Source: Paenarthrobacter sp. DKR-5
GTDB lineage: Bacteria; Actinomycetota; Actinomycetes; Actinomycetales; Micrococcaceae
Length of the DNA: 64,000 bases
Assembly (NCBI RefSeq): GCF_018531425.1
Contig: NZ_JAHBOI010000006.1
Coordinates: 62,001 to 126,000, forward strand
Reading direction: 5' to 3'
Below the pieces are notes generated by a model. It was given only the letters and a program-made list of their open reading frames with translations, ran no database searches and was not told the origin of the DNA. The position numbers and the translations under genes were made by a program. Of the stretch, positions 1 to 8,381 are shown one piece after another. Each line of letters opens with the position of its first letter. Positions within the stretch are counted from its first letter, which is position 1.

Positions 1-2
1 TC

Positions 3-314
3 TATACGGGCGGGAACAATCACACCATCGCTGTGCTGGCGCTTGCCTGCCTCATCCTCGGCAGCCTGGTGTCCTACGCGAAGGCGCGGGCAGAAGGCCT
101 TGGGATGCGCGCCGACGTCGGCGTGGCTGAACGCTCGGAGCGGCTGGTCGCGGTGCTGGTCACCACAGGCTTCACCGGCCTGGGGTTGCCGGAGACGGTG
201 CTGCTCGTGGTGCTGGTGCTGTTGGCGGTGGCCAGCCTCGTCACCATCTTCCAGCGGGTGTCGCTGGTCCGCGCCCAGGCCCTCGTGCCGGAGGACGGCG
301 GGAACGGGCTCTAG
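3..314 (+). CDS. pgsA: Phosphatidylinositol phosphate synthase (CDP-alcohol phosphatidyltransferase), C-terminal part
   Basis: The gene enters from the left edge, so its start and the catalytic CDP-alcohol motif lie outside the window. About 103 residues are visible. They contain the stretch SYAKARAEGLGM followed by VGVAERSERL, which I recognise from actinobacterial phosphatidylinositol phosphate synthases, then a hydrophobic segment ([17 protein letters not shown]) and a short basic tail. The family joins inositol phosphate to CDP-diacylglycerol in the membrane, the first step toward phosphatidylinositol and its mannosides. In mycobacteria pgsA is followed by an acyltransferase and pimA before pdxS; here pdxS follows directly after about 90 bases. 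Another CDP-alcohol transferase such as a PGP synthase is possible but less likely. Confidence 0.75.
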   Translation, partial: YTGGNNHTIAVLALACLILGSLVSYAKARAEGLGMRADVGVAERSERLVAVLVTTGFTGLGLPETVLLVVLVLLAVASLVTIFQRVSLVRAQALVPEDGGNGL

Positions 315-315
315 G

Positions 316-345
316 TTCGGAGCGAATCCCGGCGAGGGCTAGTAT
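316..345 (+). promoter_or_regulatory. Putative pdxS promoter
   Basis: A good -10 hexamer TAGTAT lies at 340-345. Eighteen bases upstream is a poor -35 (TTCGGA, 316-321). A transcript would begin near 352 and give a leader of about 50 bases before the GTG of pdxS. Seen by eye only. Confidence 0.35.
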
Positions 346-404
346 GGACATGTTGGTTTGAGCCTTGTTCAAGGCAGTCATCTTTCTACCCATAGGGGTT
401 TCTT

Positions 405-1319
405 GTGTCTACACCTGATGTAACGTCCGGTGCTGCTCCCGTCACGGGAAGCAGCCGAGTAAAGCGCGGCATGGCCGAAATGCTCAAGGGCGGCGTGATC
501 ATGGACGTGGTTACACCGGAACAGGCCCGCATCGCCGAAGATGCCGGTGCTGTTGCGGTGATGGCCCTCGAGCGCGTTCCTGCGGACATCCGCGCCCAGG
601 GCGGCGTGTCGCGCATGAGCGACCCGGACATGATCGACGGCATCATCGAGGCCGTGTCCATCCCCGTCATGGCGAAGGCCCGCATCGGCCACTTCGTCGA
701 GGCGCAGGTGCTGCAGTCCCTCGGTGTCGACTACATCGACGAGTCCGAGGTGCTGACCCCGGCCGACTACGTGAACCACATCGACAAGTGGAAGTTCACC
801 GTCCCCTTCGTCTGCGGCGCCACCAACCTCGGCGAGGCCCTGCGGCGCATCAACGAGGGCGCGGCCATGATCCGTTCCAAGGGCGAGGCCGGAACCGGCG
901 ACGTCTCGAATGCCACGGGCCACATGCGCAAGATCCGCGCCGAGATCGCCCGGCTGTCCTCCCTGCCCGAAGACGAGCTCTACGTCGCGGCAAAGGAACT
1001 GCAGGCCCCGTACGAACTGGTCAAGGAAGTTGCCCAGGCCGGCAAGCTCCCGGTGGTGCTGTTCACTGCCGGCGGCATCGCCACGCCGTCGGACGCTGCC
1101 ATGATGATGCAGCTCGGTGCGGACGGTGTCTTCGTCGGCTCCGGCATCTTCAAGTCCGGCAACCCGGCTGAGCGCGCTGCGGCGATTGTGAAGGCGACGA
1201 CCTTCCACGACGATCCCTCCGTGATCGCCGAGGTCTCCCGCGGACTGGGCGAAGCCATGGTCGGCATCAACGTCGAAGAGCTTCCCGAGCCGCACCGCCT
1301 CGCCGAGCGCGGCTGGTAA
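405..1319 (+). CDS. pdxS: Pyridoxal 5'-phosphate synthase lyase subunit PdxS
   Basis: PdxS condenses ribose 5-phosphate, glyceraldehyde 3-phosphate and ammonia into pyridoxal 5'-phosphate; the ammonia comes from the glutaminase PdxT. The 304-residue protein has the full (beta/alpha)8 family length. K91 in MAKARIGH and K159 in [10 protein letters not shown] match the two Schiff-base lysines of Bacillus PdxS (K81 and K149, offset by ten). The GTG start has AGGGGT six bases upstream. A strong terminator follows it at once, so it is probably transcribed alone. Its partner pdxT lies 7 kb away with its own promoter, which is unusual because the two are commonly close together. Confidence 0.97.
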   Translation: MSTPDVTSGAAPVTGSSRVKRGMAEMLKGGVIMDVVTPEQARIAEDAGAVAVMALERVPADIRAQGGVSRMSDPDMIDGIIEAVSIPVMAKARIGHFVEAQVLQSLGVDYIDESEVLTPADYVNHIDKWKFTVPFVCGATNLGEALRRINEGAAMIRSKGEAGTGDVSNATGHMRKIRAEIARLSSLPEDELYVAAKELQAPYELVKEVAQAGKLPVVLFTAGGIATPSDAAMMMQLGADGVFVGSGIFKSGNPAERAAAIVKATTFHDDPSVIAEVSRGLGEAMVGINVEELPEPHRLAERGW

Positions 1320-1327
1320 GCAGTTCA

Positions 1328-1364
1328 GGTCTCAGGCCGAAGCCGGCCTGAGACCGGAGTTTTT
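1328..1364 (+). terminator. Intrinsic terminator of pdxS
   Basis: A perfect 12-bp stem (1328-1339 with 1344-1355, loop AAGC) begins nine bases after the pdxS stop. It is followed by GGAG and a run of five T at 1360-1364. Confidence 0.8.
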
Positions 1365-1367
1365 GGA

Positions 1368-1397
1368 GGGGCCGTCCCGGAAGGGGCGGCCCCTTTT
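1368..1397 (+). terminator. Second tandem terminator hairpin
   Basis: An 11-bp GC stem with one G-U type pair (1368-1378 with 1383-1393) is closed by a GGAA tetraloop and followed by four T. It stands four bases after the first pdxS terminator. It could also act on the converging reverse-strand gene that ends at 1442. Confidence 0.65.
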
Positions 1398-1441
1398 GCG
1401 TTCCGAGGTATGCAGCGGCGTGGGTGCTGTTGCGGGAGCCC

Positions 1442-1672
1442 TTAGCGGGGGCGGTGCCGGGAGCCCTGCTGTGTCCTCGGGCGGCCCGCAATCAACCACA
1501 GGATGCCGCCGACGACGCTTCCGAGCACGATGATGACGAGCCACACCGGCTGCGGGAAGGAGCGCACATCACGCGCGTCGGTCCGGCTGAAGTCCACGAT
1601 GCTGTACGCCCAGAGTCCGAGCGCTGCGGCAAGGACGAGGACGGTCAGCAGGTCGGTGACCGAGAGGCTCAT
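1442..1672 (-). CDS. Small membrane protein with PLDc_N-type domain
   Basis: About 76 residues with two hydrophobic segments, one in the first 25 residues (LLTVLVLAAALGLWAYSIVDF) and one later (VWLVIIVLGSVVGGILWLIAG), joined by a short polar loop with RTDARDVRSFPQPVW. This is the pattern of the PLDc_N (phospholipase D/cardiolipin synthase N-terminal) domain found as a stand-alone small protein in many actinobacteria. No catalytic HKD motif is present, so it is not itself a phospholipase. The internal ATG at 1672 was preferred over the upstream ATG at 1732 because the family starts just before the first membrane helix. Its function is unknown. Confidence 0.7.
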   Translation of the reverse strand: MSLSVTDLLTVLVLAAALGLWAYSIVDFSRTDARDVRSFPQPVWLVIIVLGSVVGGILWLIAGRPRTQQGSRHRPR

Positions 1673-1814
1673 GGAATCAGTATGCGCCGGCTTGGGGTGA
1701 AGGAGGAGGGGTGAGTCTCCCTCCACAAGCACCGGCGTGGAGCTGGTTTTCCACTTGTACGCCGGCCTCCTCCTGCGCCCTCAAACTGTCGGAGCCAGGT
1801 GGCAGAGTGAGGTT

Positions 1815-3365
1815 ATGGAGGTACTTGAGGTCCGGGAGCGTCGCCAGCCGCGGGTAGCGGCGGGGGATCCGCTGCTGTCCGAACTCGATGTGTTGGAGGG
1901 GCGTCTGGCCGGGTTGGTGGCGGACGGCGGCTTGGCGGGTCTGCGCTCGGACGCGGAGGCGATGGAATTCGCGGCCGGTGTGGAGCGGGTTTCCCGGGTG
2001 ATCGGTCGGCTGCAGGTGATGGCGGCGGCGGAGCTTGATGCCCGGCGGGCTGCCGGCTCCGGGGGTTCGGGGGCGGCCGGGCCGCTGGTGCCGGAGGCGC
2101 CCGGGGCGGATTCCGGTGCGGGCGCCGGCCCGTGCGCCGGTGCGGGGGCCGGGTCGGTGTTTGAGGGGTTCCGGAACACGGCGGAGCTGTTGCGGTCGGT
2201 GCTGCGGATCAGTGTCGGCGAGGCGCGCCGGCGGCTGGCCCTGGGCGAGGCGGTGCTGCCCTCGGCGGGTTTGGGCGGCCAGGACGTGCCGGCACGGTAT
2301 CCGGTGTTGGGGGAGGCGTTCCGGGACGGGATGCTCGGCTCGCGGGCCGCGACCCTGGTCGCGGTTTGCCTGGAGAAGACCCGCCGCCTGTGCACGCCGG
2401 AGACGGCGGGGCGGATGGAGCAGGCGCTGACTCTGACGGCGTCGGAGAGTGATGAGGATTTCCTGGTCCGGATGGCGCAGCGGTGGGTGGCGGCGATTGA
2501 CCAGGACGGGCCGGAGCCCTCGGAGGAGGAGCTGCGGCACCGGCAGGGGTTGTTTCTGCGCCGCCGGCACCGCGGCCTGCACCACCTGGAGATCTTCGCC
2601 ACCGACGAGCAGTACGAACAGATCGCCACCGTCATCCACACCGCCACGAACCCCAGAACCACCACCAGTGAAGCGGCACAACGTGGCGTCGAATGCGGCG
2701 CTGGCGGAAACGGTTCTGCGGGTGCGGGTGTGCCGGGTGTGTTTGATCGCCGGTCCCGGGCCCAGCAGCTCCTCGACGGGCTCATCGCCGGCTGCCAGGC
2801 GGCGCTGGCCGCGGGCGGTCTGCCCGCCACCGGAGGGCTCCGCCCGCAGGTCATGGTCACCATCGGCTACCAGGACCTGCTCAACGACCTCACCACCAAT
2901 CACCAGGCACACGGGGACGGCAGAAACGACGGCGGGACAGGCGGGGGTGGAGGGCGGTTCGTGTTCACCGGGCCCGTCACCGCCCGCAGCATCCGTCGCC
3001 TTGCCTGTGACGCCGAGGTGCTGCCCGTCGTGCTCGGCGGCCAGGGCCAGGTCCTGGACGTCGGACGCTCAGCGAGGGCGTTCCCGCCGCACCAGCGCAA
3101 AGCCCTGGTTGCCAGGGACGGCGGGTGCACCGCCCCCGGCTGCACCGTCCCTGCCGCCTGGTGCGAAGCCCACCACGTGCAGTGGTGGTCCCGCGGCGGC
3201 CCCACCGCGCTCAACAACGCCGCCCTGGCCTGCGCCTACCACCACCACCTGCTCCACAAGGAACGCTGGCGCATCACCCTCCGCAACGGAATCCCCTGGT
3301 GGACACCACCACCGGAACTCGACCCCACCCAAACCCCCAGACACAACACCTACTTCAACATCTGA
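1815..3365 (+). CDS. DUF222 / HNH endonuclease domain protein
   Basis: About 516 residues. The first two thirds resemble the DUF222 (13E12-like) region. The last 90 residues hold an HNH nuclease module (about residues 430-485) with the metal/catalytic pattern CTAPGC, then EAHHVQWW, then NNAALACAYHHHLLH. The two domains are separated by a Gly-rich low-complexity stretch (GGTGGGGGRF). The family is multicopy in Arthrobacter and mycobacteria; its role is not established and some members have been regarded as mobile-element-like. The ATG at 1815, preceded by GTGAGG, was chosen over an ATG at 1737 whose extra 26 residues look non-native. It converges on the M3 peptidase with a 43-base gap. Confidence 0.85.
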   Translation: MEVLEVRERRQPRVAAGDPLLSELDVLEGRLAGLVADGGLAGLRSDAEAMEFAAGVERVSRVIGRLQVMAAAELDARRAAGSGGSGAAGPLVPEAPGADSGAGAGPCAGAGAGSVFEGFRNTAELLRSVLRISVGEARRRLALGEAVLPSAGLGGQDVPARYPVLGEAFRDGMLGSRAATLVAVCLEKTRRLCTPETAGRMEQALTLTASESDEDFLVRMAQRWVAAIDQDGPEPSEEELRHRQGLFLRRRHRGLHHLEIFATDEQYEQIATVIHTATNPRTTTSEAAQRGVECGAGGNGSAGAGVPGVFDRRSRAQQLLDGLIAGCQAALAAGGLPATGGLRPQVMVTIGYQDLLNDLTTNHQAHGDGRNDGGTGGGGGRFVFTGPVTARSIRRLACDAEVLPVVLGGQGQVLDVGRSARAFPPHQRKALVARDGGCTAPGCTVPAAWCEAHHVQWWSRGGPTALNNAALACAYHHHLLHKERWRITLRNGIPWWTPPPELDPTQTPRHNTYFNI

Positions 3366-3408
3366 GCGCTGGGGTGCCCGACGAATCCTTCCCGGCGGTG
3401 TGCGAGCC

Positions 3409-5424
3409 CTAGTTCAATCCCCGACGTTCCAGCAGCGGGGCGATGTCGGCGTCGCGGCCGCGGAAGGCGCGGAAGGACTCCAGCGGATCCCGGCTGTTGC
3501 CGCGGGAGAGCAGCTCGCGGCGGAAGTGGTCACCGTTATCGCGCTGCAGGCCACCGTTCTCCTTGAACCATTCCACCGTGTCAGCGTCGAGTGCCTCGCT
3601 CCAAATGTAGGAGTAGTACCCGGCGGCGTAGCCGCTGGCGAAGATGTGCTTGAAGTAGCCGGTCCGGTAGCGCGGGGGCACCAGGGGGTAGGCCACTCCC
3701 GCAGCCTCCAGTGCGGTTGCCTCGAATTCGAGCGGGTCGCCGGGCTCAGCGCCGGGCGCCAGCTCATGCCACGCCAGGTCGAGCAGTGTGGCGCCGAGGT
3801 ATTCCGTGGTCCCGAAGCCCTGGCCCCACAGCTTTGCCTCCTCGAGCTTGTCGACGGTTTCCCGTGGGAGCGCCTCACCGGTGCGGTGATGCCGGGCGTA
3901 GTTGGCGAGCACCTCGGGCCAGAACATCCACATCTCGTTGACCTGCGACGGGTACTCGACGAAGTCCCGCGGCACGTTCGGGCCCGAGAACAGCGGATAG
4001 GTGACATCGGAGAGCAGGCCGTGCAGCGCATGCCCGAATTCGTGGAACGTCGTGCGGACCTCGTCCAGTGTCAGCAGGGCCGGTTCACCCGCGGGCGGCT
4101 TCGGGATGTTGAGGTTGTTGACAACGACGGGTTTCTGCCCGAGCAGCCGGGACTGCTCGACCAGCGGGTTCATCCAGGCACCCCCGACCTTGGTGGGCCG
4201 GGTGAAGTAGTCGCCCAGGAACAGCCCGAGTCCTGCGCCGTCGGCGTCGCGCACCTCCCAGACACGCACGTCGGGGTGGTAGCCGCTAAGGTCGCTCCGC
4301 TCCTCGAAGCTCAGGCCGTAGAGACGGTTAGCGGCGAAGAAGACTCCGTCCTGCAGCACCCGGTCCAGCTCAAAATAGGGCCGCAGCGCCCCCCGGTCGA
4401 GGCTGAACTTCTGCTGACGGACCTGCTCGGAGTAGTAGGCCCAGTCCCACGGCTCCAGATCGTGGCCGGCGGCCTCGGCAAGAGCTTCCGCTTCCGCACG
4501 GGCATTCCTCACAGCAGCCGGAGTGATCGTGGCCAGCATTTCCTTCACCGCGGCATACGACGGCGCGGTCTGGTCCGCGGTCGCGCACTCCGCGTAGTTG
4601 CCGTAGCCCAGCAGTTCAGACCGCTCGGCACGGAGCACCGCCATCCTGGCGCCGATGCCGACGCTCTTGTTCGCATTCTCCCGCGAGCCGCGAACGAGTG
4701 AATTCTCCATGAGCCGCTTACGCGTCGCGCGGTTGGCCAGCGAGGCGAGGGCCGGCTGGCCGGAGGGAGAGAGCAGTGTCAGGAGGTACTTTCCCTCATG
4801 CCCGGCGTCGGCCGCAGCCTGCCGGGCCGCCGCGAGGTCATCGGGGGAGAGCCCAGCCAGCTCGTCGGCATCGTCGACCAGCAAGGCAAGGTCGTTGGTG
4901 TCCCTGAGCACCGACTGGCTGAACCGCGTGCTCAGCTCCGAGAGTTCCTCGTTGATGGTCCGCAGACGCTGCTGGCCGGAGTCGTCCAGCTGCGCGCCGG
5001 CACGCCGGAAGCGGCGCAGGTACTCCTCAAGCAGGCGCCGCGACTCGTCGTCGAGGTCCTCGGCGTCGGCATCGACGGCGGAAAGCCGGGCGAAGAGGCC
5101 CTTGTTGAGGTAGAGGTCGTCCTCGTGTGCGGCCAGCCGCGGGGCGATGACTGTTTCAATCTCCTGGACGCTGTCGGTCGAATCTGCGGAGGACTTGTTG
5201 AAGAACACAATGCTGACCCGGCGCAGCGTCGCGCCAGCCCGCTCCAAGGCCTCGGCAGTGTTGGCGAAGGTGGCCGGCTCGGGGTTGGAAGCAATGGCAT
5301 CGATTTCGGCGGCGTGCTCGCGGATACCCGCTTCGAACGCAGGCAGGTAATGCTCATCGCGGATCTGCTCGAACGGAGGCAGCTCGTAGTCGAGCGTGCT
5401 CGGGCTCAGAAAGGGATTCGTCAT
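3409..5424 (-). CDS. M3 family oligopeptidase / peptidyl-dipeptidase
   Basis: A 671-residue cytosolic zinc metallopeptidase of the thimet-oligopeptidase/Dcp type. The zinc motif HEFGH lies near residue 460 in the context TTFHEFGHALHGLLSDV, with the downstream acidic ligand region in YPSQVNEMW, both as in M3A peptidases. Members cut short peptides produced by protein turnover; Dcp removes C-terminal dipeptides and OpdA cleaves internally. The family assignment is firm, but the choice between dcp and prlC/opdA cannot be made from sequence alone. The full-length start MTNPFLSPSTL fits the family. A palindromic repeat lies just upstream at 5481-5539, between this gene and the end of asnB. Confidence 0.93.
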   Translation of the reverse strand: MTNPFLSPSTLDYELPPFEQIRDEHYLPAFEAGIREHAAEIDAIASNPEPATFANTAEALERAGATLRRVSIVFFNKSSADSTDSVQEIETVIAPRLAAHEDDLYLNKGLFARLSAVDADAEDLDDESRRLLEEYLRRFRRAGAQLDDSGQQRLRTINEELSELSTRFSQSVLRDTNDLALLVDDADELAGLSPDDLAAARQAAADAGHEGKYLLTLLSPSGQPALASLANRATRKRLMENSLVRGSRENANKSVGIGARMAVLRAERSELLGYGNYAECATADQTAPSYAAVKEMLATITPAAVRNARAEAEALAEAAGHDLEPWDWAYYSEQVRQQKFSLDRGALRPYFELDRVLQDGVFFAANRLYGLSFEERSDLSGYHPDVRVWEVRDADGAGLGLFLGDYFTRPTKVGGAWMNPLVEQSRLLGQKPVVVNNLNIPKPPAGEPALLTLDEVRTTFHEFGHALHGLLSDVTYPLFSGPNVPRDFVEYPSQVNEMWMFWPEVLANYARHHRTGEALPRETVDKLEEAKLWGQGFGTTEYLGATLLDLAWHELAPGAEPGDPLEFEATALEAAGVAYPLVPPRYRTGYFKHIFASGYAAGYYSYIWSEALDADTVEWFKENGGLQRDNGDHFRRELLSRGNSRDPLESFRAFRGRDADIAPLLERRGLN

Positions 5425-5480
5425 GAAGGAACTATTTCACAATGCGCCGGGCCGGTAGGGAAACAGGCGCTCAAACGCCG

Positions 5481-5539
5481 GCGAGCGGCCAGTTGCGGCG
5501 GCTTCCGGTGAGGAAAGGCCGCCATAACTGGCCGCTCGC
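5481..5539. repeat. Palindromic repeat, copy A
   Basis: Two 22-base arms (5481-5502 and 5518-5539) are complementary at 20 positions. The 15-base centre can extend the stem by TTCC/GGAA. The core GCGGCCAGTTGCGGCGG is closely related to the palindrome at 27821-27877, so this looks like a dispersed REP-type element. It sits just past the 3' end of asnB, where it may also act as a transcript-end structure, and before the M3 peptidase start. Confidence 0.7.
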
Positions 5540-5570
5540 GCGGGGAGAGGCAGGAAGCGGGCTGCTGGCG

Positions 5571-8240
5571 CTACTCCTTGGAGCGGAACACCAGCGACAT
5601 CGGAGTGGTCTCCGTGGTCTGGCCCTGCGGGTTGTCTTTGAAGATGCCCTCGACGACGTCCTTGGCCAGGCCCGTGTCGTGGCCCAGGGCGACGACGCCG
5701 AGGTCGTTCGCGTCCATGATCGCGGTTCCTGCGAAGGTTGCCGCGTACTCCGGCGGCACTGTGTTGCGCACGAGGGCGCTCAGCCGGCGGGCGACGCCTT
5801 CGGGATCCTTCGGCGCGAGCTTCACCGAGTGGGTCGAGGTGCCCACCTGGTAGCCGGCCGCGCCGTCGATGGCGTTGATGTCATGGCCGACGACTTCGTA
5901 GAAGACGCCCTTCTTGCCCTGGAGCTTGCCGATGACGCTGCGCGCGGAGGCATAGAGGATCTTCGGCAGGCCCACCTCGCCGATGGCCAGCTGCATGGAC
6001 CAAGGGCTACCCAGACCGATGCCGGCGGAGGTGCGGCTGACGAATTTGCTGAGAACGCGTGCGGCGGGGGAGACCTTGATGTCCCACACCGGGATCGAGC
6101 GGCCCTGGGTCATGGCGACGATCTTCTCGCTTACGAACAGGTACCAGGGGGTGTCCTTCGTGGCTTCCGCGTGGTCGTTGCCGGCGTCCGGTAGGCCGTC
6201 GAAGAACCTCTTGACGTACCCGGCGATGGCCGGATCGAAATCGGTTTCCTTGTAGAAGACATCGGTGCGCAGGGGGTAGCGGCGGTAGGTGTTGCCGTCC
6301 GCCGGCACGGTGATCTCCAGCTGCTTGTCGGCGTTGGGCACGTAGTCGCTCTTGCCCTCGATGCCGGCCTTGACCTCGGGCTCGTCGAAGAACTCGCGCA
6401 GCCAGAGCTCGGTGTTGAGCAGGCGCCAGAAGACCATGGTGTTGGCGCTGTTCTTGCCCTGCAGGTACTCCTCGAAGGCGTACAGCACGGCGTCCTGGTC
6501 CCAGTACGGCCGGTACTCGAAGGAGCTGGAGAGGAAGACCTGGTAAATCTTCTCCTTCATCAGCTTGAACCACTCCGCCTCGGGGGTGGTGAAGCCGATC
6601 TTGTTGCGGCGGTTGCTGATCATCTCCGGCAGCAGTCCGCGGGTGGCGTCGCGCAGGATGCGCTTGTTCCAGCCGCCCTTGATGATGGACTCGTCATCGA
6701 GGCTGAAGAGGAACTTCACCACTTCCTTGTCGAGGAACGGCACACGCCCCTCGAGCGAGAACCGCATGGTGTTCTTGTCCTCGTAGCGCAGCACCGCCGG
6801 CAGCGACTTGTGGAACAGATCATCGATCAGGCGCAGCTTGAGGTTGTCCGGGATGTTGCTGAACGTCTCCGACTTGAACTGCGAAGTCCAGTCCTTGCGC
6901 AGCAGGGTGGAGACAGAGAGGCTCTTCTTCGCCGTGAGCATGCCCTGCAGCCGGAACCGGCCGAGCCGGAAGAAAATGTCGGTTGCCGACGCGATCTCCT
7001 TGGCCAGCTTCGCGTTCTGTCCGCGCTTCTTCAGCTGCCGCAGGTAGGCGAAGTAATAGGGAATGTAGCCGGCCATCATTTCGTCGGCGCCCTGGCCGTC
7101 CAGCAGAACGGTGACGTGCTTGGAGGCTTCCTGCATCACGCGGTACTGCGCGTACGGACCGGAGGAAATGATCGGCTCCTCCTGGGTGCGCACGAAATCC
7201 TCGAGGTCCTCGGCGAATTCGTGCGCCTTCGGCAGGATCTTGTGGCTGGTGACGTTGCCCTTGCAGATGTCCAGGACGGCGTCGGCGTACTTCTCTTCGT
7301 CGTTGATCGAGTTCGGGAAGATCGCCGAGAAGGTCTGCTGCGAGGCGCCGAGCGAGTCGGTGGCGGCGGCCTTCTCCTGCATGAGCTTGTTGATCGTGAC
7401 GACGACGGCGGAGGAGTCCAGGCCGCCGGAGAGGGCCGTGCCCACCGGAACTTCGGACTGCAGCCGCAGGCGCACGCCTTCGGTGAAGCGGCGGCGGTAC
7501 TCGTCGATGACGTCCTGGCTGTACGGCGTCTCGATCTTGGAGAGCTCTTCGAGTTCCTCACGCAGCCGGGTGAAGGGGCTGACGGCGAACTGGCCGGTGG
7601 CGGTGTCGATCACCATCTTCTCGCCCGGCATGAGCTTGTAGATGCCGTCGAAGAAGGTCTCGGCTTCCTCATCGTGGATGCGGAACTGCAGGTAGCGGTA
7701 CAGGATGCGCTCGTTGACCTTGCGCTCGAGTTTGTCCGCGGCCAGCAGCGGCTTGATTTCGGAGCCGAAGAGGATCTTCGGTTCGACGTCGGTGCCCGCG
7801 TTCGCCCAGTACAGCGGCTTGATGCCGAAGTGGTCGCGTGCCAGCACGAGCCGGCTGTTGCGCCGGTCGTAGATCGCGAACCCAAACATGCCGTTGAAGC
7901 GGTCGAACGCGTCGTCGCCCCACTGCTCGTAGGACTGCAGCACCACTTCGGTGTCGGAGTTGGTGCGGAACGTGCGCCCGAGCGCCTCCAGTTCGGCCCG
8001 CAGGTCGAGGTAGTTGTAGACCTCGCCGTTGTACACCAGCACGGTCTCGCCGTCGGCGCTGATCATCGGCTCCTGGCCGTGGGCGACGTCGATGATGGAC
8101 AGCCGCTTGTGGGCCAGGCCCACCTGTCCGTCAGTGAAGTAGCCCTCGCCGTCGGGACCTCGGTGCTCAATGCACTTGTTCATGGCCTCCAGAAGACCTT
8201 GGTCTTCCCCGAAGCCGTGGTATCCGGCGATTCCGCACAT
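5571..8240 (-). CDS. asnB: Glutamine-hydrolysing asparagine synthase fused to an F420-0:gamma-glutamyl-ligase-like domain
   Basis: An 889-residue protein in one unbroken frame. Residues 1-220 are a class II glutamine amidotransferase (catalytic Cys2 in [15 protein letters not shown] at 26-33). Residues 240-600 are the ATP-PP synthase domain (PP-loop SGGLDSS at 271-277, later EGRVPFLD). Together they predict ammonia transfer from glutamine to aspartate, giving asparagine. Residues about 648-889 are extra: [11 protein letters not shown] (704-714), GIGLGSP (740), AIDG (about 790), [13 protein letters not shown] (843) and [12 protein letters not shown] are signatures I associate with the CofE/F420-0:gamma-glutamyl ligase family, whose members add glutamate with GTP. 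Ordinary AsnB of this type stops near 640. The start is the ATG giving MCGIAGY, because the cysteine must follow the removed Met. The -10-like TAGCAT at 8283-8278 may be its promoter. AsnB identity is sure; the substrate of the C-terminal domain is unknown. Confidence 0.9.
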   Translation of the reverse strand: MCGIAGYHGFGEDQGLLEAMNKCIEHRGPDGEGYFTDGQVGLAHKRLSIIDVAHGQEPMISADGETVLVYNGEVYNYLDLRAELEALGRTFRTNSDTEVVLQSYEQWGDDAFDRFNGMFGFAIYDRRNSRLVLARDHFGIKPLYWANAGTDVEPKILFGSEIKPLLAADKLERKVNERILYRYLQFRIHDEEAETFFDGIYKLMPGEKMVIDTATGQFAVSPFTRLREELEELSKIETPYSQDVIDEYRRRFTEGVRLRLQSEVPVGTALSGGLDSSAVVVTINKLMQEKAAATDSLGASQQTFSAIFPNSINDEEKYADAVLDICKGNVTSHKILPKAHEFAEDLEDFVRTQEEPIISSGPYAQYRVMQEASKHVTVLLDGQGADEMMAGYIPYYFAYLRQLKKRGQNAKLAKEIASATDIFFRLGRFRLQGMLTAKKSLSVSTLLRKDWTSQFKSETFSNIPDNLKLRLIDDLFHKSLPAVLRYEDKNTMRFSLEGRVPFLDKEVVKFLFSLDDESIIKGGWNKRILRDATRGLLPEMISNRRNKIGFTTPEAEWFKLMKEKIYQVFLSSSFEYRPYWDQDAVLYAFEEYLQGKNSANTMVFWRLLNTELWLREFFDEPEVKAGIEGKSDYVPNADKQLEITVPADGNTYRRYPLRTDVFYKETDFDPAIAGYVKRFFDGLPDAGNDHAEATKDTPWYLFVSEKIVAMTQGRSIPVWDIKVSPAARVLSKFVSRTSAGIGLGSPWSMQLAIGEVGLPKILYASARSVIGKLQGKKGVFYEVVGHDINAIDGAAGYQVGTSTHSVKLAPKDPEGVARRLSALVRNTVPPEYAATFAGTAIMDANDLGVVALGHDTGLAKDVVEGIFKDNPQGQTTETTPMSLVFRSKE

Positions 8241-8297
8241 ACTGCCAACCAATCTTTCGCTGAAGTCGTCCCGGTCCATGCTACTTGCTTGGGCCTT

Positions 8298-8317
8298 GCC
8301 GCCCGGCGCCGGGCGGC
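8298..8317. repeat. Perfect 20-bp palindrome in the asnB/pdxT intergenic region
   Basis: The ten bases GCCGCCCGGC (8298-8307) are followed immediately by their reverse complement (8308-8317). The palindrome lies between the divergent starts of asnB and pdxT, about 15 bases upstream of the asnB -10-like hexamer. It could be an operator or simply a GC-rich cruciform. Confidence 0.45.
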
Positions 8318-8369
8318 GTCCCGGGCGGGCCGGGCCGCATCAGCCCGGGGTCCGATTTGGCGGCCCCAC

Positions 8370-8375
8370 TATGAT
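8370..8375 (+). promoter_or_regulatory. -10 element of pdxT, leaderless arrangement
   Basis: TATGAT at 8370-8375 is followed by six bases and then the GTG start at 8382. Transcription would therefore begin at or next to the start codon. No convincing Shine-Dalgarno is present. The same spacing is seen at metK. Confidence 0.45.
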
Positions 8376-8381
8376 GTTGGA

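Noticed and set aside
2449-4701. A forward frame that spans the HNH gene and the M3 peptidase
   Set aside because: It overlaps two genes with clear catalytic motifs and encodes Arg/Ser/Pro-rich sequence without similarity to anything I know.
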